The notes under the pieces are model-generated. The model did not search any database. It was given only the letters and a program-made list of their open reading frames with translations, and had not been told where the DNA came from. Shown here piece after piece: positions 7,215-15,639 of a stretch of DNA of 56,198 nt. The number at the start of each line of letters is the position of its first letter. Position 1 is the stretch's first letter. The position numbers were made by a program, and so were the translations under genes. This DNA is from Bacillota bacterium (lineage in GTDB: Bacteria > Bacillota > UBA4882 > UBA8346): assembly GCA_023400055.1 (NCBI GenBank), contig JAEXFN010000002.1, forward strand, positions 1 to 56,198. Reading direction: 5' to 3'.

Positions 7215-8807
7215 CTCCAGGTACTGCCGGGTGCTTTTGCCGGTATATTTCTTGAAATTGTAGGAGAAGTACTTATAGTCGCTGTAGCCGACTCGCTCGG
7301 CGATTTCATAGGTTTTGATACGGTAATCTTTCAGAAGTTCCTTGGCTTTCTCGATCCTGAACTTGTTCAGCCATTCCACGAAGTTCTCCCCGGTCTCTTC
7401 CTTAAATATCCGGCTCAAATAGTTCGGTGAAACATAAACAAGATCCGCCAGAGTCTTCAGGGTGATGCTCTCATGGTAGTGCTCCTGGATGTAATCAATG
7501 GCATTTTTGATGATCTGCTTATATTTTTGCACTTGGTAGGTGCTAAGGTTCTGGATCAGCTTTTGCAAGAACTCATTCAGCCACTGTTCGAGATCGGCCA
7601 TGGTTTCGTATTTTTTAACCTGAATATATAAATTGATCTCGGCATCAAGCCGCTCTATTTGAATCCCCATGGCTTCCAGGGTGTAAATGGACAGATAGGC
7701 GAGCTTGATACAGTAATTTTTTACTTCTTCCAGCGGCGCCTGTTTCTGCTTGAACGCGGTAAAGGCGGCGGCCAGGAGCTCGGTGATCCGTTTTTCATCC
7801 GGAGTTTTTAAAGCCTTCAGCAGTTCTTTTTCTTCATGGGCGGGATTGGCGAACGTGATCAGGGGACTGGCCGGCGGCACATCCTTGATGTGGATGACCG
7901 TGTTTTTGCCTTGATAAACCTTCTGGCGCAGCGCCCGCAAGGCTCCCTGATAAGAGTCGGGAATCCGTTCGATGCCGCTGCAACAAGCGCCGATACCGAT
8001 GGTAATCGTCAATTTTAAGTATTTGTATACGGTTCCCTTGATCTCCCGGCATACTTCCAAGAGCGGCAGGCCGGAGCCGTCATTCAGATTAACGAGGCCC
8101 ACGAAGTAATCGGGCTCGCTGGTACAAAAAGTCCCGTTCCAGTACTGCTGTAAGACCTCGCTGGCGATATTCAGAAGGGAACTCTTGATAAAATCCGCTT
8201 CCTTATGGGGCAGATTTGCCAGGATGATCTCCTGATCGTCGATGTTAAAAACAAATACCTGATAAAAAGGTCCGCTTAGGTTTAGATCGATTAAGCGGGC
8301 TTTTTCAAAAATATGCGCGCGGTCGGCATAGGCTGCTTCGAGCAACGCTTGAATGAGTTCAGCCTGAAGGAAGGAACGGTTTTTCTGCACAATGTTCTGG
8401 GTATGGAGCGCCTGTTCCAGCTGTTGCTGCTCGGCACAGATCTTTTCCTTCAGCTGTAATATCAGATCAAGCAGTTCTTCGGCGCCGAAAGGCTTCAGCA
8501 AATAATCCGCGGCGCCGAGGCGCAACGCTTGCTGGGCATAGTCGAAATCGTCGTAGCCGCTCAAGATGATGATCTTGGCGGACGGCAGTTTTTCGTGAGC
8601 GGCTTTGGCAAAGGCCAGGCCGTCCATGATCGGCATCCGGATATCGGTCAAAATGATCTCCGGCTGAAGGGCCAGCGCCTTTTCCAGCGCTTCCTGGCCG
8701 TTCTTGGCTTCTCCGACGATGCGGATACCGTATAAATCCCAATCGATAGAAGTCTGGAGGCCTTTTCGGATTACGGCTTCATCGTCGACGATCAATAATT
8801 TTATCAT
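7203..8807 (-). CDS. YesN-type response regulator with AraC-family output
   Basis: Two-component transcription activator, 534 residues. The N-terminal receiver has acidic residues at 9-10, phospho-acceptor Asp55 in IILTDIRMPIMDG and the KPF motif near 104. A central region of about 300 residues is typical of the YesN class. The C-terminal AraC domain (about 425-534) has two helix-turn-helix units, including TLKTLADLVYVSPNYLSRIFKEE and AERVGYSDYKYFSYNFKKYTG. It overlaps the upstream kinase gene by 4 bp (ATGA). The divergent sugar ABC importer at 10864 is its likely target, as in other YesMN-linked sugar loci. Confidence 0.92.
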   Translation of the reverse strand: MIKLLIVDDEAVIRKGLQTSIDWDLYGIRIVGEAKNGQEALEKALALQPEIILTDIRMPIMDGLAFAKAAHEKLPSAKIIILSGYDDFDYAQQALRLGAADYLLKPFGAEELLDLILQLKEKICAEQQQLEQALHTQNIVQKNRSFLQAELIQALLEAAYADRAHIFEKARLIDLNLSGPFYQVFVFNIDDQEIILANLPHKEADFIKSSLLNIASEVLQQYWNGTFCTSEPDYFVGLVNLNDGSGLPLLEVCREIKGTVYKYLKLTITIGIGACCSGIERIPDSYQGALRALRQKVYQGKNTVIHIKDVPPASPLITFANPAHEEKELLKALKTPDEKRITELLAAAFTAFKQKQAPLEEVKNYCIKLAYLSIYTLEAMGIQIERLDAEINLYIQVKKYETMADLEQWLNEFLQKLIQNLSTYQVQKYKQIIKNAIDYIQEHYHESITLKTLADLVYVSPNYLSRIFKEETGENFVEWLNKFRIEKAKELLKDYRIKTYEIAERVGYSDYKYFSYNFKKYTGKSTRQYLEENR

Positions 8808-10567
8808 TGGGCAACGATTCCTTTCTTGATCGGCTGGTTTACGGTGACGACGGTTCCCTGGCCCGGAACCGATTGAAAGATGATTCCATAGGCTTCGCCA
8901 TAATATAATTTGATCCGGTCGTTAACATTTTTTAAAGCAAAACCGTAATTGGTCTTTTGGTCCAGGGGCGTATCGAGTACTGCTTGAATCTTGGCCGGAT
9001 CGGTTCCGGCGCCGTTATCCTCGACTCGATAGATCAGCAGATCCCGTTCCAGGTAAACCCGGATCCGGATTTCGCCGCTCACGCCTTGGGGTTCGATCCC
9101 ATGGTAAATGGCGTTTTCGACCAATGGTTGCAGAATGAGCTTGATGACCGATAATTTCAGGGTCTCCTCCGCTACATCCATCGTAAAGCGAATTAATCCC
9201 TCATAGCGTTTTTTTTGAATCAGAATGTAGTGATTGAGATGCATCAATTCATTCTCGACCGTGGTAAACTCTTTGCCTTGATTTAGACTCAAACGGAACA
9301 GTTTGGAAAAGGACTGGATCAGTGTCGCTGTTTCCATAGCCTTTTCCATGCGGCTCATCCAGTAAATCGTGTCCAGGGTATTATAGAGAAAATGCGGATT
9401 GATCTGCGCCTGTAGCGCATTGAGTTCGGCTTCTTTTTGCTTGATTCGGACCAGATAAACCTGGTTCATTAGATCACGCAGTTTTTCCGACATTTGATTG
9501 AAGCTCTCGCCCAATAAGACGATTTCATCATTGCCCCGCAGGTTCAACCGCACGTCAAAATTGCCGTTCTGCAGCTTTCGCATGACTTTTCGGACTTCTT
9601 TCAAAGGGCTAAGAAATTTTTCAATAAAGAAGATGGTCAACAACGAGAAAACTAGAAAACTCAGGAAAATACTGGTCAGCATCTGGGCGCGCATGGCTCG
9701 GATCTCTTTGAACAGGTCGGATAAGGGGACATAGTTGATCAAAAACCATTGGGTATTGTCTAACCGGTAATAGGTGACCAACACTTTGCCTTGACGTAAT
9801 ACACTGATGAAATCGCCAAACTTTTTGCTGTTGCCGGTGATTTTTTGAAAGACCGCGATGTCGATCGGCTTATAGAGCTTGTCATTGTCCAACGCTGAAA
9901 TGATTCGGTTATCGCCGTTGACAATAAAGAACTCACCAGTAGAGTTTCCCAGATTATTCTTATAAATATTGGCCAGTTTCTTTTCACTGATATTGATTTC
10001 AAGCATTCCGAGTTCTTTAGTAATATCGTTGATGTCATTTAGGGAACGGGTAATGGATAGAACTGGTGTTTCGGAACCGTCAAAATTAGCTTGCTTTTTA
10101 GCCTGCCATATGTAGCCGCCCTTTAGCCGTCGAACCCGGGCGGCAAAGGCGGCAGGAATCTGATGACCGGTTCCTTTGGTGTCCAAAACGATCCCTAGAC
10201 TGCTTTTGATATAAATAGAATCAATGTAGCTATTCGATTGGGACAGATAATAAAGCCAGCCTTCCAATGCGATGCGGGACTGGGTACTCAAAGCGAACGA
10301 GGGCTGGGTGGCGCTTTTTAGAAAGTTATAAATGGTGGGATCCTTGATAAGATCCAACGAAAGCCGGTGGGCGTCTTTGAGTATAAAATCAATGTTGTAA
10401 CCGGTCTGCTTGATATTGATCAGGTTGGAAATGCTGAACTTCTCCTGAATGATCTGGGAAGACCGGAAATAATAAACGATGGACACAACGGATATCGGAA
10501 CGAAAACAGCGCCCAGGAAAAAGAGGGCGATCTTGTAACGGATACTAAAAAACTGCGGCGCCTTCAA
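8804..10567 (-). CDS. YesM-type sensor histidine kinase
   Basis: Membrane kinase of 587 residues, partner of the downstream YesN-type regulator. It has an N-terminal membrane helix (about 10-32), a long extracytoplasmic Cache-like sensor region, a second helix (about 290-312), a HAMP domain, the His_kinase signature INPHFLYNTLDTIYWM and a HATPase_c domain with PLVENAIYHGIEP as the N-box. These domains in this order define the YesM/LytS-like family. The TTG start at 10567 has AAGGAG at a suitable distance upstream. It probably senses an extracellular sugar or a ligand-loaded binding protein (inference). Base composition is more AT-rich than in the enzyme genes farther on. Confidence 0.9.
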   Translation of the reverse strand: MKAPQFFSIRYKIALFFLGAVFVPISVVSIVYYFRSSQIIQEKFSISNLINIKQTGYNIDFILKDAHRLSLDLIKDPTIYNFLKSATQPSFALSTQSRIALEGWLYYLSQSNSYIDSIYIKSSLGIVLDTKGTGHQIPAAFAARVRRLKGGYIWQAKKQANFDGSETPVLSITRSLNDINDITKELGMLEINISEKKLANIYKNNLGNSTGEFFIVNGDNRIISALDNDKLYKPIDIAVFQKITGNSKKFGDFISVLRQGKVLVTYYRLDNTQWFLINYVPLSDLFKEIRAMRAQMLTSIFLSFLVFSLLTIFFIEKFLSPLKEVRKVMRKLQNGNFDVRLNLRGNDEIVLLGESFNQMSEKLRDLMNQVYLVRIKQKEAELNALQAQINPHFLYNTLDTIYWMSRMEKAMETATLIQSFSKLFRLSLNQGKEFTTVENELMHLNHYILIQKKRYEGLIRFTMDVAEETLKLSVIKLILQPLVENAIYHGIEPQGVSGEIRIRVYLERDLLIYRVEDNGAGTDPAKIQAVLDTPLDQKTNYGFALKNVNDRIKLYYGEAYGIIFQSVPGQGTVVTVNQPIKKGIVAQ

Positions 10568-10863
10568 TCGTTTAGCTCCTTAAGATATAAATAAAGAAAA
10601 TTATCATTGCCGATGATTGTATCATAATAAGCTAATGAAAAATTTACAAGATAAACGGGAACTTTATCTGACTTCGTTGACAAGATCATAAAAATTCGGA
10701 TATTAATTTGTAAACTGTATCGCTGGTTACCAATGTCATGATGCGGCCGGGTGATCATGTATCAATCCGTGGTATGTTTTAATAATTTTCTAGGATTCAG
10801 AGCAAACCGATGCTGTTTTATAATTAGGATGTTTCGAATTCAAAAAAGGAGGTATCGGGTGGT
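10568..10863. promoter_or_regulatory. divergent control region between the kinase and the sugar importer
   Basis: About 300 bp, AT-rich, without a gene. A -10 match TATAAT lies at 10819-10824 with a poor -35 (TTCAGA at 10796), 45 bp before the binding-protein start. The weak -35 suits a promoter that needs an activator, such as the adjacent AraC-type regulator (inference). GGAGGT at about 10848-10853 is the ribosome binding site of the binding-protein gene. I see no clear direct-repeat operator. Confidence 0.4.
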
Positions 10864-12165
10864 ATGAAAAAAGTAGGATCTTTGGTGATGGCCCTCTTAC
10901 TAATGGTTGGTGTCTTCAGCAGCCCGGGATTTGGGGAGAAGGCAGCCCCTAAGGTCACATTGAACTTCCTCAACGATCAAGTGGAAGCGGTGGAGGGTGG
11001 CGCGGCCATCGCATTCCGACAAGCATTGGACCGTGTACGAAAGCAAAATCCCAATATTACAATTGTGGAAGACTCATTGACCAGCCAATCCCTGTATACA
11101 AAGGTTAAAACTTTGGCGGCCGGCAATGAACTGCCCGAATTGTATGCTGCAAAAGCCGATCTCTTAGACATGTTAATTAGCAATAATTTGATCGGGGCTA
11201 TTGATCGCGACATTAACGCCGATCCCAAATGGAAAAACCAGTTTCTCCCCGGCGTATTCACCAAAATCACCAAGAATGGCAAGATTTACGGCATCCCTTG
11301 TACCTCGAAAAGCACTTCTCTGATCTTCTATAATCAGGCGATTTTCAAAGAATGTGGCATCAACCAGTTCCCTAAGAGTTGGAATGAGTTTAAAGCAGCG
11401 GTCGCTAAGATTAAAGCCAAAGGTTACGTCCCGATTGCTTTGGGCAACAAGGAACAATGGGTGGCCCAATCCTGTATTTTAAGTACCTTGGCTGACCGTT
11501 ACACCGGAACAGACTGGTTTTTTAAGGCCAAGGACAAAAAAGGCGCCAAATTTACCGATCCGGAGTTTGTAAAATCGTTGCAAGCTTTGGCGGATTTGGC
11601 AAACATGGGCGCGTTTAATTCCGACATGAACAGCCTGGATAATATGCAGCAACGGACGATCTATTATAACAAGAAAGCGGCGATGTTCATCGAAGGAGCT
11701 TGGGCTATCGGCGATTTGCAGAAGGATTGCCCAAAAGATGTCCTCGAATCCACCCAATTGGCCTTGATTCCTGCGGTGGAAGGCGGCAAAGGAAAACCGA
11801 CTTCCATGTCCGGCGGTGCTAGCGTATTTTTCGTCATGAACAATTTGAAAGGGGCCAAACGGGCCGCCGCCATCAAAGTATTGAAAGAATTATCAGGTCC
11901 CGAATTTGGCTCGGCCATGACCGAGTTTAATAAATTCCCGGCTGTTAAACCCGGTAAATATGATACCAGTAAGATCACGCCGATCGCAAAACAATATAAT
12001 GAGTTTGCGGCTAAAGGTTCTTATGTACCGGTATACGATATTCAGTTGACTTCTTCGTTGATTGATGTAATTAATAGCGGACTGCAGCAGATGTTAATCG
12101 GTGGAATTACCCCGAAGGATCTGGCCAAACGGATTCAGGCCGAGCATGAGAAGGAGACGCTATAA
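10864..12165 (+). CDS. sugar ABC transporter substrate-binding protein
   Basis: Extracytoplasmic solute-binding protein of the carbohydrate (family 1) type, 433 residues. The signal peptide has a KK start and hydrophobic core (about residues 5-20). The mature protein shows the fold's landmarks: YGIPCTSKSTSLIFYNQAIFKECGI and WAIGDLQKD. It lacks the lipobox cysteine usual for Gram-positive binding proteins, so the mature protein should be free in a periplasm, matching a diderm cell. First gene of the importer and catabolic operon; two permease genes follow. No ATPase gene is present, so a shared MsmK/UgpC-like ATPase elsewhere is expected. The substrate is probably an oligosaccharide related to the downstream hydrolases. 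Confidence 0.9.
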   Translation: MKKVGSLVMALLLMVGVFSSPGFGEKAAPKVTLNFLNDQVEAVEGGAAIAFRQALDRVRKQNPNITIVEDSLTSQSLYTKVKTLAAGNELPELYAAKADLLDMLISNNLIGAIDRDINADPKWKNQFLPGVFTKITKNGKIYGIPCTSKSTSLIFYNQAIFKECGINQFPKSWNEFKAAVAKIKAKGYVPIALGNKEQWVAQSCILSTLADRYTGTDWFFKAKDKKGAKFTDPEFVKSLQALADLANMGAFNSDMNSLDNMQQRTIYYNKKAAMFIEGAWAIGDLQKDCPKDVLESTQLALIPAVEGGKGKPTSMSGGASVFFVMNNLKGAKRAAAIKVLKELSGPEFGSAMTEFNKFPAVKPGKYDTSKITPIAKQYNEFAAKGSYVPVYDIQLTSSLIDVINSGLQQMLIGGITPKDLAKRIQAEHEKETL

Positions 12166-12213
12166 CGCCGGTTAGTTGCATCATGGGCTATTGTCCGTGA
12201 AACGTGTGATTAC

Positions 12214-12253
12214 CCGTATCCGTTTCCAAGGCTTCCTTTGGAAGCGGATACGG
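12214..12253 (+). promoter_or_regulatory. intercistronic stem-loop after the binding-protein gene
   Basis: CCGTATCCGTTTCCAA (12214-12229) pairs with TTGGAAGCGGATACGG (12238-12253) around an 8-nt loop, a 16-bp stem with one G-U pair and no T run. Such stems between a binding-protein gene and its permease genes usually protect the upstream mRNA or partly stop transcription, giving more binding protein than permease. The role is inferred from position. Confidence 0.7.
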
Positions 12254-12267
12254 ATATGAAAAGGTGA

Positions 12268-13155
12268 ATGATGAACAGTAATTCAATGCATATAAAACGG
12301 AGTACATTATTTCTTTATTTGTTTCCCGGAGTTGCCTTATTCATAGGCTTTGTCATTTTGCCGCTGTTACTTTCCATGCGTTACAGCTTTTTCAACTGGA
12401 ATGGCGGAGCGAATATGCGGTTTGTTGGTTTGGGTAATTATCTGGAACTGGTTCAGGATCCCGACTTTTGGAATGCATTCAAAAATAATATTATCGTAAT
12501 CATTTCCTGCATCATCGGCCAATTAGGATTTGCGTTGTTATTATGCGGACTATTTACTTCAAAACTGCTGAAGTTGAAAGAGTTTCATCGCACAGTGATG
12601 TTTATCCCGGTCGTCCTCTCGGCGATTGTGGTAGGCTTCGTCTGGACGTTAATTTACAATAAGGATATTGGAATCTTAAATATCCTCCTAAAGGCATTAC
12701 ATTTGCAGGCTTTGATACAGCCGTGGCTGGACGATCCGAAGATTGTGATGTTTTCGGTGAGCGTGCCGCTTATCTGGCAATATATCGGGGAATATCTGAT
12801 TATTTTCATGGCGGCGGTGCAGGGCATCGAGAAATCGATTTTGGAAGTGGCCGAGATCGATGGTTGTACCGGTTTGAGTCGATTGCGATACATTATTGCA
12901 CCGTTGATTTCGGATACGATAAAGGTCGCGGTGATGTTATGCATCGCTGGTAACATGAAAGTATTTGACCATATCTATGTGATGACGGGCGGCGGTCCGG
13001 GGAACAGTTCCATGGTGATGGCGCAATATGCCTATAAAATCTCGTTTCAACAGTTCAAACTGGGCTATGGCAGCACCATCTCGGTCGGTATCTTGGTCTT
13101 GAGTCTGACTATTATCTTCGTCAGTCGAAAGCTGGGGGAAAGGAAGCAGGCATGA
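12268..13155 (+). CDS. sugar ABC transporter permease (MalF/UgpA type)
   Basis: Inner-membrane subunit of the sugar importer, 295 residues with six predicted helices. The N-terminal stretch LFLYLFPGVALFIGFVILPL is typical of the first helix of MalF/UgpA-type permeases. The cytoplasmic EAA loop reads EVAEIDGCTGLSRLRYIIAPL. It overlaps the next permease gene by 4 bp (ATGA), so the two are translated together and form the heterodimeric channel. ATG 12268 is followed immediately by a second ATG at 12271; AAAGGTG upstream could serve either. Confidence 0.92.
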   Translation: MMNSNSMHIKRSTLFLYLFPGVALFIGFVILPLLLSMRYSFFNWNGGANMRFVGLGNYLELVQDPDFWNAFKNNIIVIISCIIGQLGFALLLCGLFTSKLLKLKEFHRTVMFIPVVLSAIVVGFVWTLIYNKDIGILNILLKALHLQALIQPWLDDPKIVMFSVSVPLIWQYIGEYLIIFMAAVQGIEKSILEVAEIDGCTGLSRLRYIIAPLISDTIKVAVMLCIAGNMKVFDHIYVMTGGGPGNSSMVMAQYAYKISFQQFKLGYGSTISVGILVLSLTIIFVSRKLGERKQA

Positions 13156-13991
13156 ACAAACGGGGAATTCTGGAACGGGTTGTGACGGTTATTGTCAATT
13201 TGATCGTCATGCTAATGTCACTCTCATGCATCTTTCCGATTGTTTGGGTGATTTATTCATCTTTCAAAACCAACCAGGAGTTCAATTTGAGCATTCTGGC
13301 GCTTCCGTCCCATTTGGACTTTTCAAACTATGCGGCGGCGTTGCGGAACGGACATATCGATCAGTATTTTTTAAACAGCGTATTCACGACCAGTGTAACG
13401 GTGACCATGATCATTCTTATCAGTTTCGTTACGGGGTATTTCCTGTCACGGTTTCAATTCAAGGGGAGAAATCTGCTATATGTCATGTTTCTGTCGGGGA
13501 TGCTCATTCCATCCCATAGCCTACTGATCCCGCTCTTTATCCAATTCAAAAATTTAGGGTTACTGAACACCAGAATTACATTGCTTTTTCCTTATATCGC
13601 ACTGGGACTACCGATGGCGGTTTTCCTTTTTGAAAGCTTCATCAAGACCATTCCGTTTGAGATGGAGGAGGCGGCCACGATTGATGGTGTTCCGTATACC
13701 CGGATGCTTTTTCAGATTATTTTCCCGATTTGCCGGCCGATCGTGGCGACGATGATCATTTTGAGCTTTTTGCAATGGTGGAACGAGTTTCCATTTGCTT
13801 TGGTTTTAATCAGCAGCGATATGTATAAAACCATTCCGATCGGACTCTCCAATTTTATCGGCCCGATGTCCAGCGTGTATACGGAATTGATGGCAGCCAT
13901 GGTAATTGCGATCCTGCCGGTAATCATCGTATATCTGGCTTTTTCAAAGAAAATCATCCAGGGGATGACGATGGGAGCGGTCAAGGGTTGA
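13152..13991 (+). CDS. sugar ABC transporter permease (MalG/UgpE type)
   Basis: Second inner-membrane subunit, 279 residues, six predicted helices. The EAA loop EEAATIDGVPYTRMLFQIIFPICRP is the canonical ATPase contact of MalG/UgpE permeases, and the helix-2 region YFLSRFQFKGRNLLYV is also family-typical. It starts inside the end of the previous permease gene. As no ATPase gene follows, the importer must borrow one. A short gap without a terminator leads to the RidA gene, so transcription likely continues. Confidence 0.92.
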   Translation: MNKRGILERVVTVIVNLIVMLMSLSCIFPIVWVIYSSFKTNQEFNLSILALPSHLDFSNYAAALRNGHIDQYFLNSVFTTSVTVTMIILISFVTGYFLSRFQFKGRNLLYVMFLSGMLIPSHSLLIPLFIQFKNLGLLNTRITLLFPYIALGLPMAVFLFESFIKTIPFEMEEAATIDGVPYTRMLFQIIFPICRPIVATMIILSFLQWWNEFPFALVLISSDMYKTIPIGLSNFIGPMSSVYTELMAAMVIAILPVIIVYLAFSKKIIQGMTMGAVKG

Positions 13992-14057
13992 GCATATCGG
14001 CAAAGACTGCCGGATATTTTTAGAGGATTGGTTATTTTGCTAAGGGAGTGGTCGTAC

Positions 14058-14519
14058 ATGGGTGTTTATGAAAACTTGAAAAAACTTAATCTGGAACTGC
14101 CGGCTCCGCCGCCGCTCGGCGGAGTCTATGTTCCAGTGAAACAGGTTTGGAATTTGCTATTTACTGCCGGTCAAGGATCGACTCAAAACGGGGTTCCGGT
14201 TGTCTCCGGTAAGGCGGGAACCGATGTGTCCATCGAAACAGCCCAAAATGGGGCGATGGTCGCGGCTCTGAACATGTTGAGCATCTTACATCAATATACC
14301 GGGGATCTCAATCGTGTTAAAAACGTGGTAAAACTGTTGGGCTTTGTGGCCAGTACGCCGGGGTTCGGGAATCAACCCAAGGTCATGAACGCCGCCTCTC
14401 AGTTACTGGTCGATTTGTTCGGCGAAGCTGGGCGGCATGCGCGTTCGGCAATTGGGGTCAATGAATTGCCAGGCAACATCACGGTCGAGATTGAGGGAAT
14501 TTTTGAATTGAAAGACTGA
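14058..14519 (+). CDS. RidA/YjgF-family enamine deaminase
   Basis: RidA-family proteins hydrolyse reactive enamine/imine intermediates such as 2-aminoacrylate released by PLP enzymes. The 153 residues match the longer RidA subgroup: MAVAALNML-type core (ALNMLSILHQYTGDLNRVKN), GFVASTPGF, and the C-terminal HARSAIGVNELPGNITVEIE, where the Arg in ARSAIGV is the usual substrate-carboxylate binder. ATG 14058 has AAGGGAG upstream at 14042-14048. It is followed after 24 bp by a PLP enzyme that could produce exactly such intermediates from D-serine or D-threonine, which supports a detoxifying role within this operon (inference). Confidence 0.9.
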   Translation: MGVYENLKKLNLELPAPPPLGGVYVPVKQVWNLLFTAGQGSTQNGVPVVSGKAGTDVSIETAQNGAMVAALNMLSILHQYTGDLNRVKNVVKLLGFVASTPGFGNQPKVMNAASQLLVDLFGEAGRHARSAIGVNELPGNITVEIEGIFELKD

Positions 14520-14543
14520 GGCTGAAAGAAGAAGGTGAATGCA

Positions 14544-15638
14544 TTGAACCTGGAAACACCGTGTCTAATCGTTGATGAAGCGATCATGAAACGCAATATT
14601 GCCAAGATGGCCGACATTGCCGCTGCAAACGGCTGCAAGCTTCGTCCGCATACCAAGACTCATAAGATTCCGGCCATCGCTAAGCTGCAAGTAGCGGCGG
14701 GAGCCGATGGCATTACCGTGGCCAAAGTGGGAGAGGCCGAAGTAATGGCAGAGCATGGTCTGGCGGATATCTTTATTGCTTATCCGGTGATCGGGACGGG
14801 CAAGATCGCACGCGTATTGGCTCTCAATCGACAGATCCGCTTAATTGTCGGAGTGGACAGTATCGCCGGGGCTAAGGCGCTTTCCGAAGCGGCACTGGCT
14901 GATGATCAGACGATCGAAGTCCGGCTGGAAGTGGATACGGGGATGCATCGGACCGGGGTGGGGTATGAACAAGCCTTGGAATTCGCCAAGATGCTCACCG
15001 GGTTCCGGGGAATTCAGTTGACGGGGATCTTCACTTTCAAAGGTCTAATTTATGAAGGAAAGGCTACCCTGGATCGGGAAAAGGCCGGTCTCGAGGAGGG
15101 CTGTTTGATGGTGGATTTGGCCGAAAAGCTGCGCCAGGCGGGAATCGCTATCCGGGACGTCAGTGTCGGCTCGACGCCGACCGCGGCGTATGCGGCCAAA
15201 GTTCCCGGAGTTACCGAGATCCGGCCGGGCACTTATGTGTTCAATGATACGATGCTGGCGAATCTCGGCGTTTGTTCTCCGGAGGATTGTGCGCTTAGCG
15301 TGATGACCACGGTAGTGAGCCGGAGCGCCGATTATGTGGTGGTCGATGGCGGCAACAAAACGTTTTCCACTGATGCCGCGCAAGGTGCCTTCCCTTACTA
15401 TCTGAAGGGTTATGGCCGGACGGTCGGGGATGACAAGTTAGTCCTGGAGCGTTTGTCGGAAGAGCACGGGATTGTCAGTGTTTTGCCGGGAGCAGGCGAA
15501 ATTCAGGTGGGAGATGTTTTAGCGATTGTTCCTAATCACGTTTGTACTACAGTCAATCTCCATGATAGGCTTTTTTTCCGGAGTAATGGCCAAATTGTGG
15601 GTGAAGCCCTAATCGCCGGACGGGGCAAGGTGTATTAG
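14544..15638 (+). CDS. D-threonine aldolase/D-serine dehydratase-like PLP enzyme
   Basis: Alanine-racemase-fold PLP enzyme of 364 residues. The motif RPHTKTHK near the N-terminus contains the PLP Lys (Lys38), and the C-terminal NHVCTTVN supplies the His and Cys metal ligands characteristic of D-threonine aldolase and eukaryote-type D-serine dehydratase. The sequence alone does not tell these two activities apart. I chose TTG 14544, spaced six bases after GAAGGTG; GTG 14535 lies in that site. It is one base from the D-aminoacylase gene, so released D-amino acids can be cleaved or deaminated at once. Confidence 0.88.
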   Translation: MNLETPCLIVDEAIMKRNIAKMADIAAANGCKLRPHTKTHKIPAIAKLQVAAGADGITVAKVGEAEVMAEHGLADIFIAYPVIGTGKIARVLALNRQIRLIVGVDSIAGAKALSEAALADDQTIEVRLEVDTGMHRTGVGYEQALEFAKMLTGFRGIQLTGIFTFKGLIYEGKATLDREKAGLEEGCLMVDLAEKLRQAGIAIRDVSVGSTPTAAYAAKVPGVTEIRPGTYVFNDTMLANLGVCSPEDCALSVMTTVVSRSADYVVVDGGNKTFSTDAAQGAFPYYLKGYGRTVGDDKLVLERLSEEHGIVSVLPGAGEIQVGDVLAIVPNHVCTTVNLHDRLFFRSNGQIVGEALIAGRGKVY

Positions 15639-15639
15639 G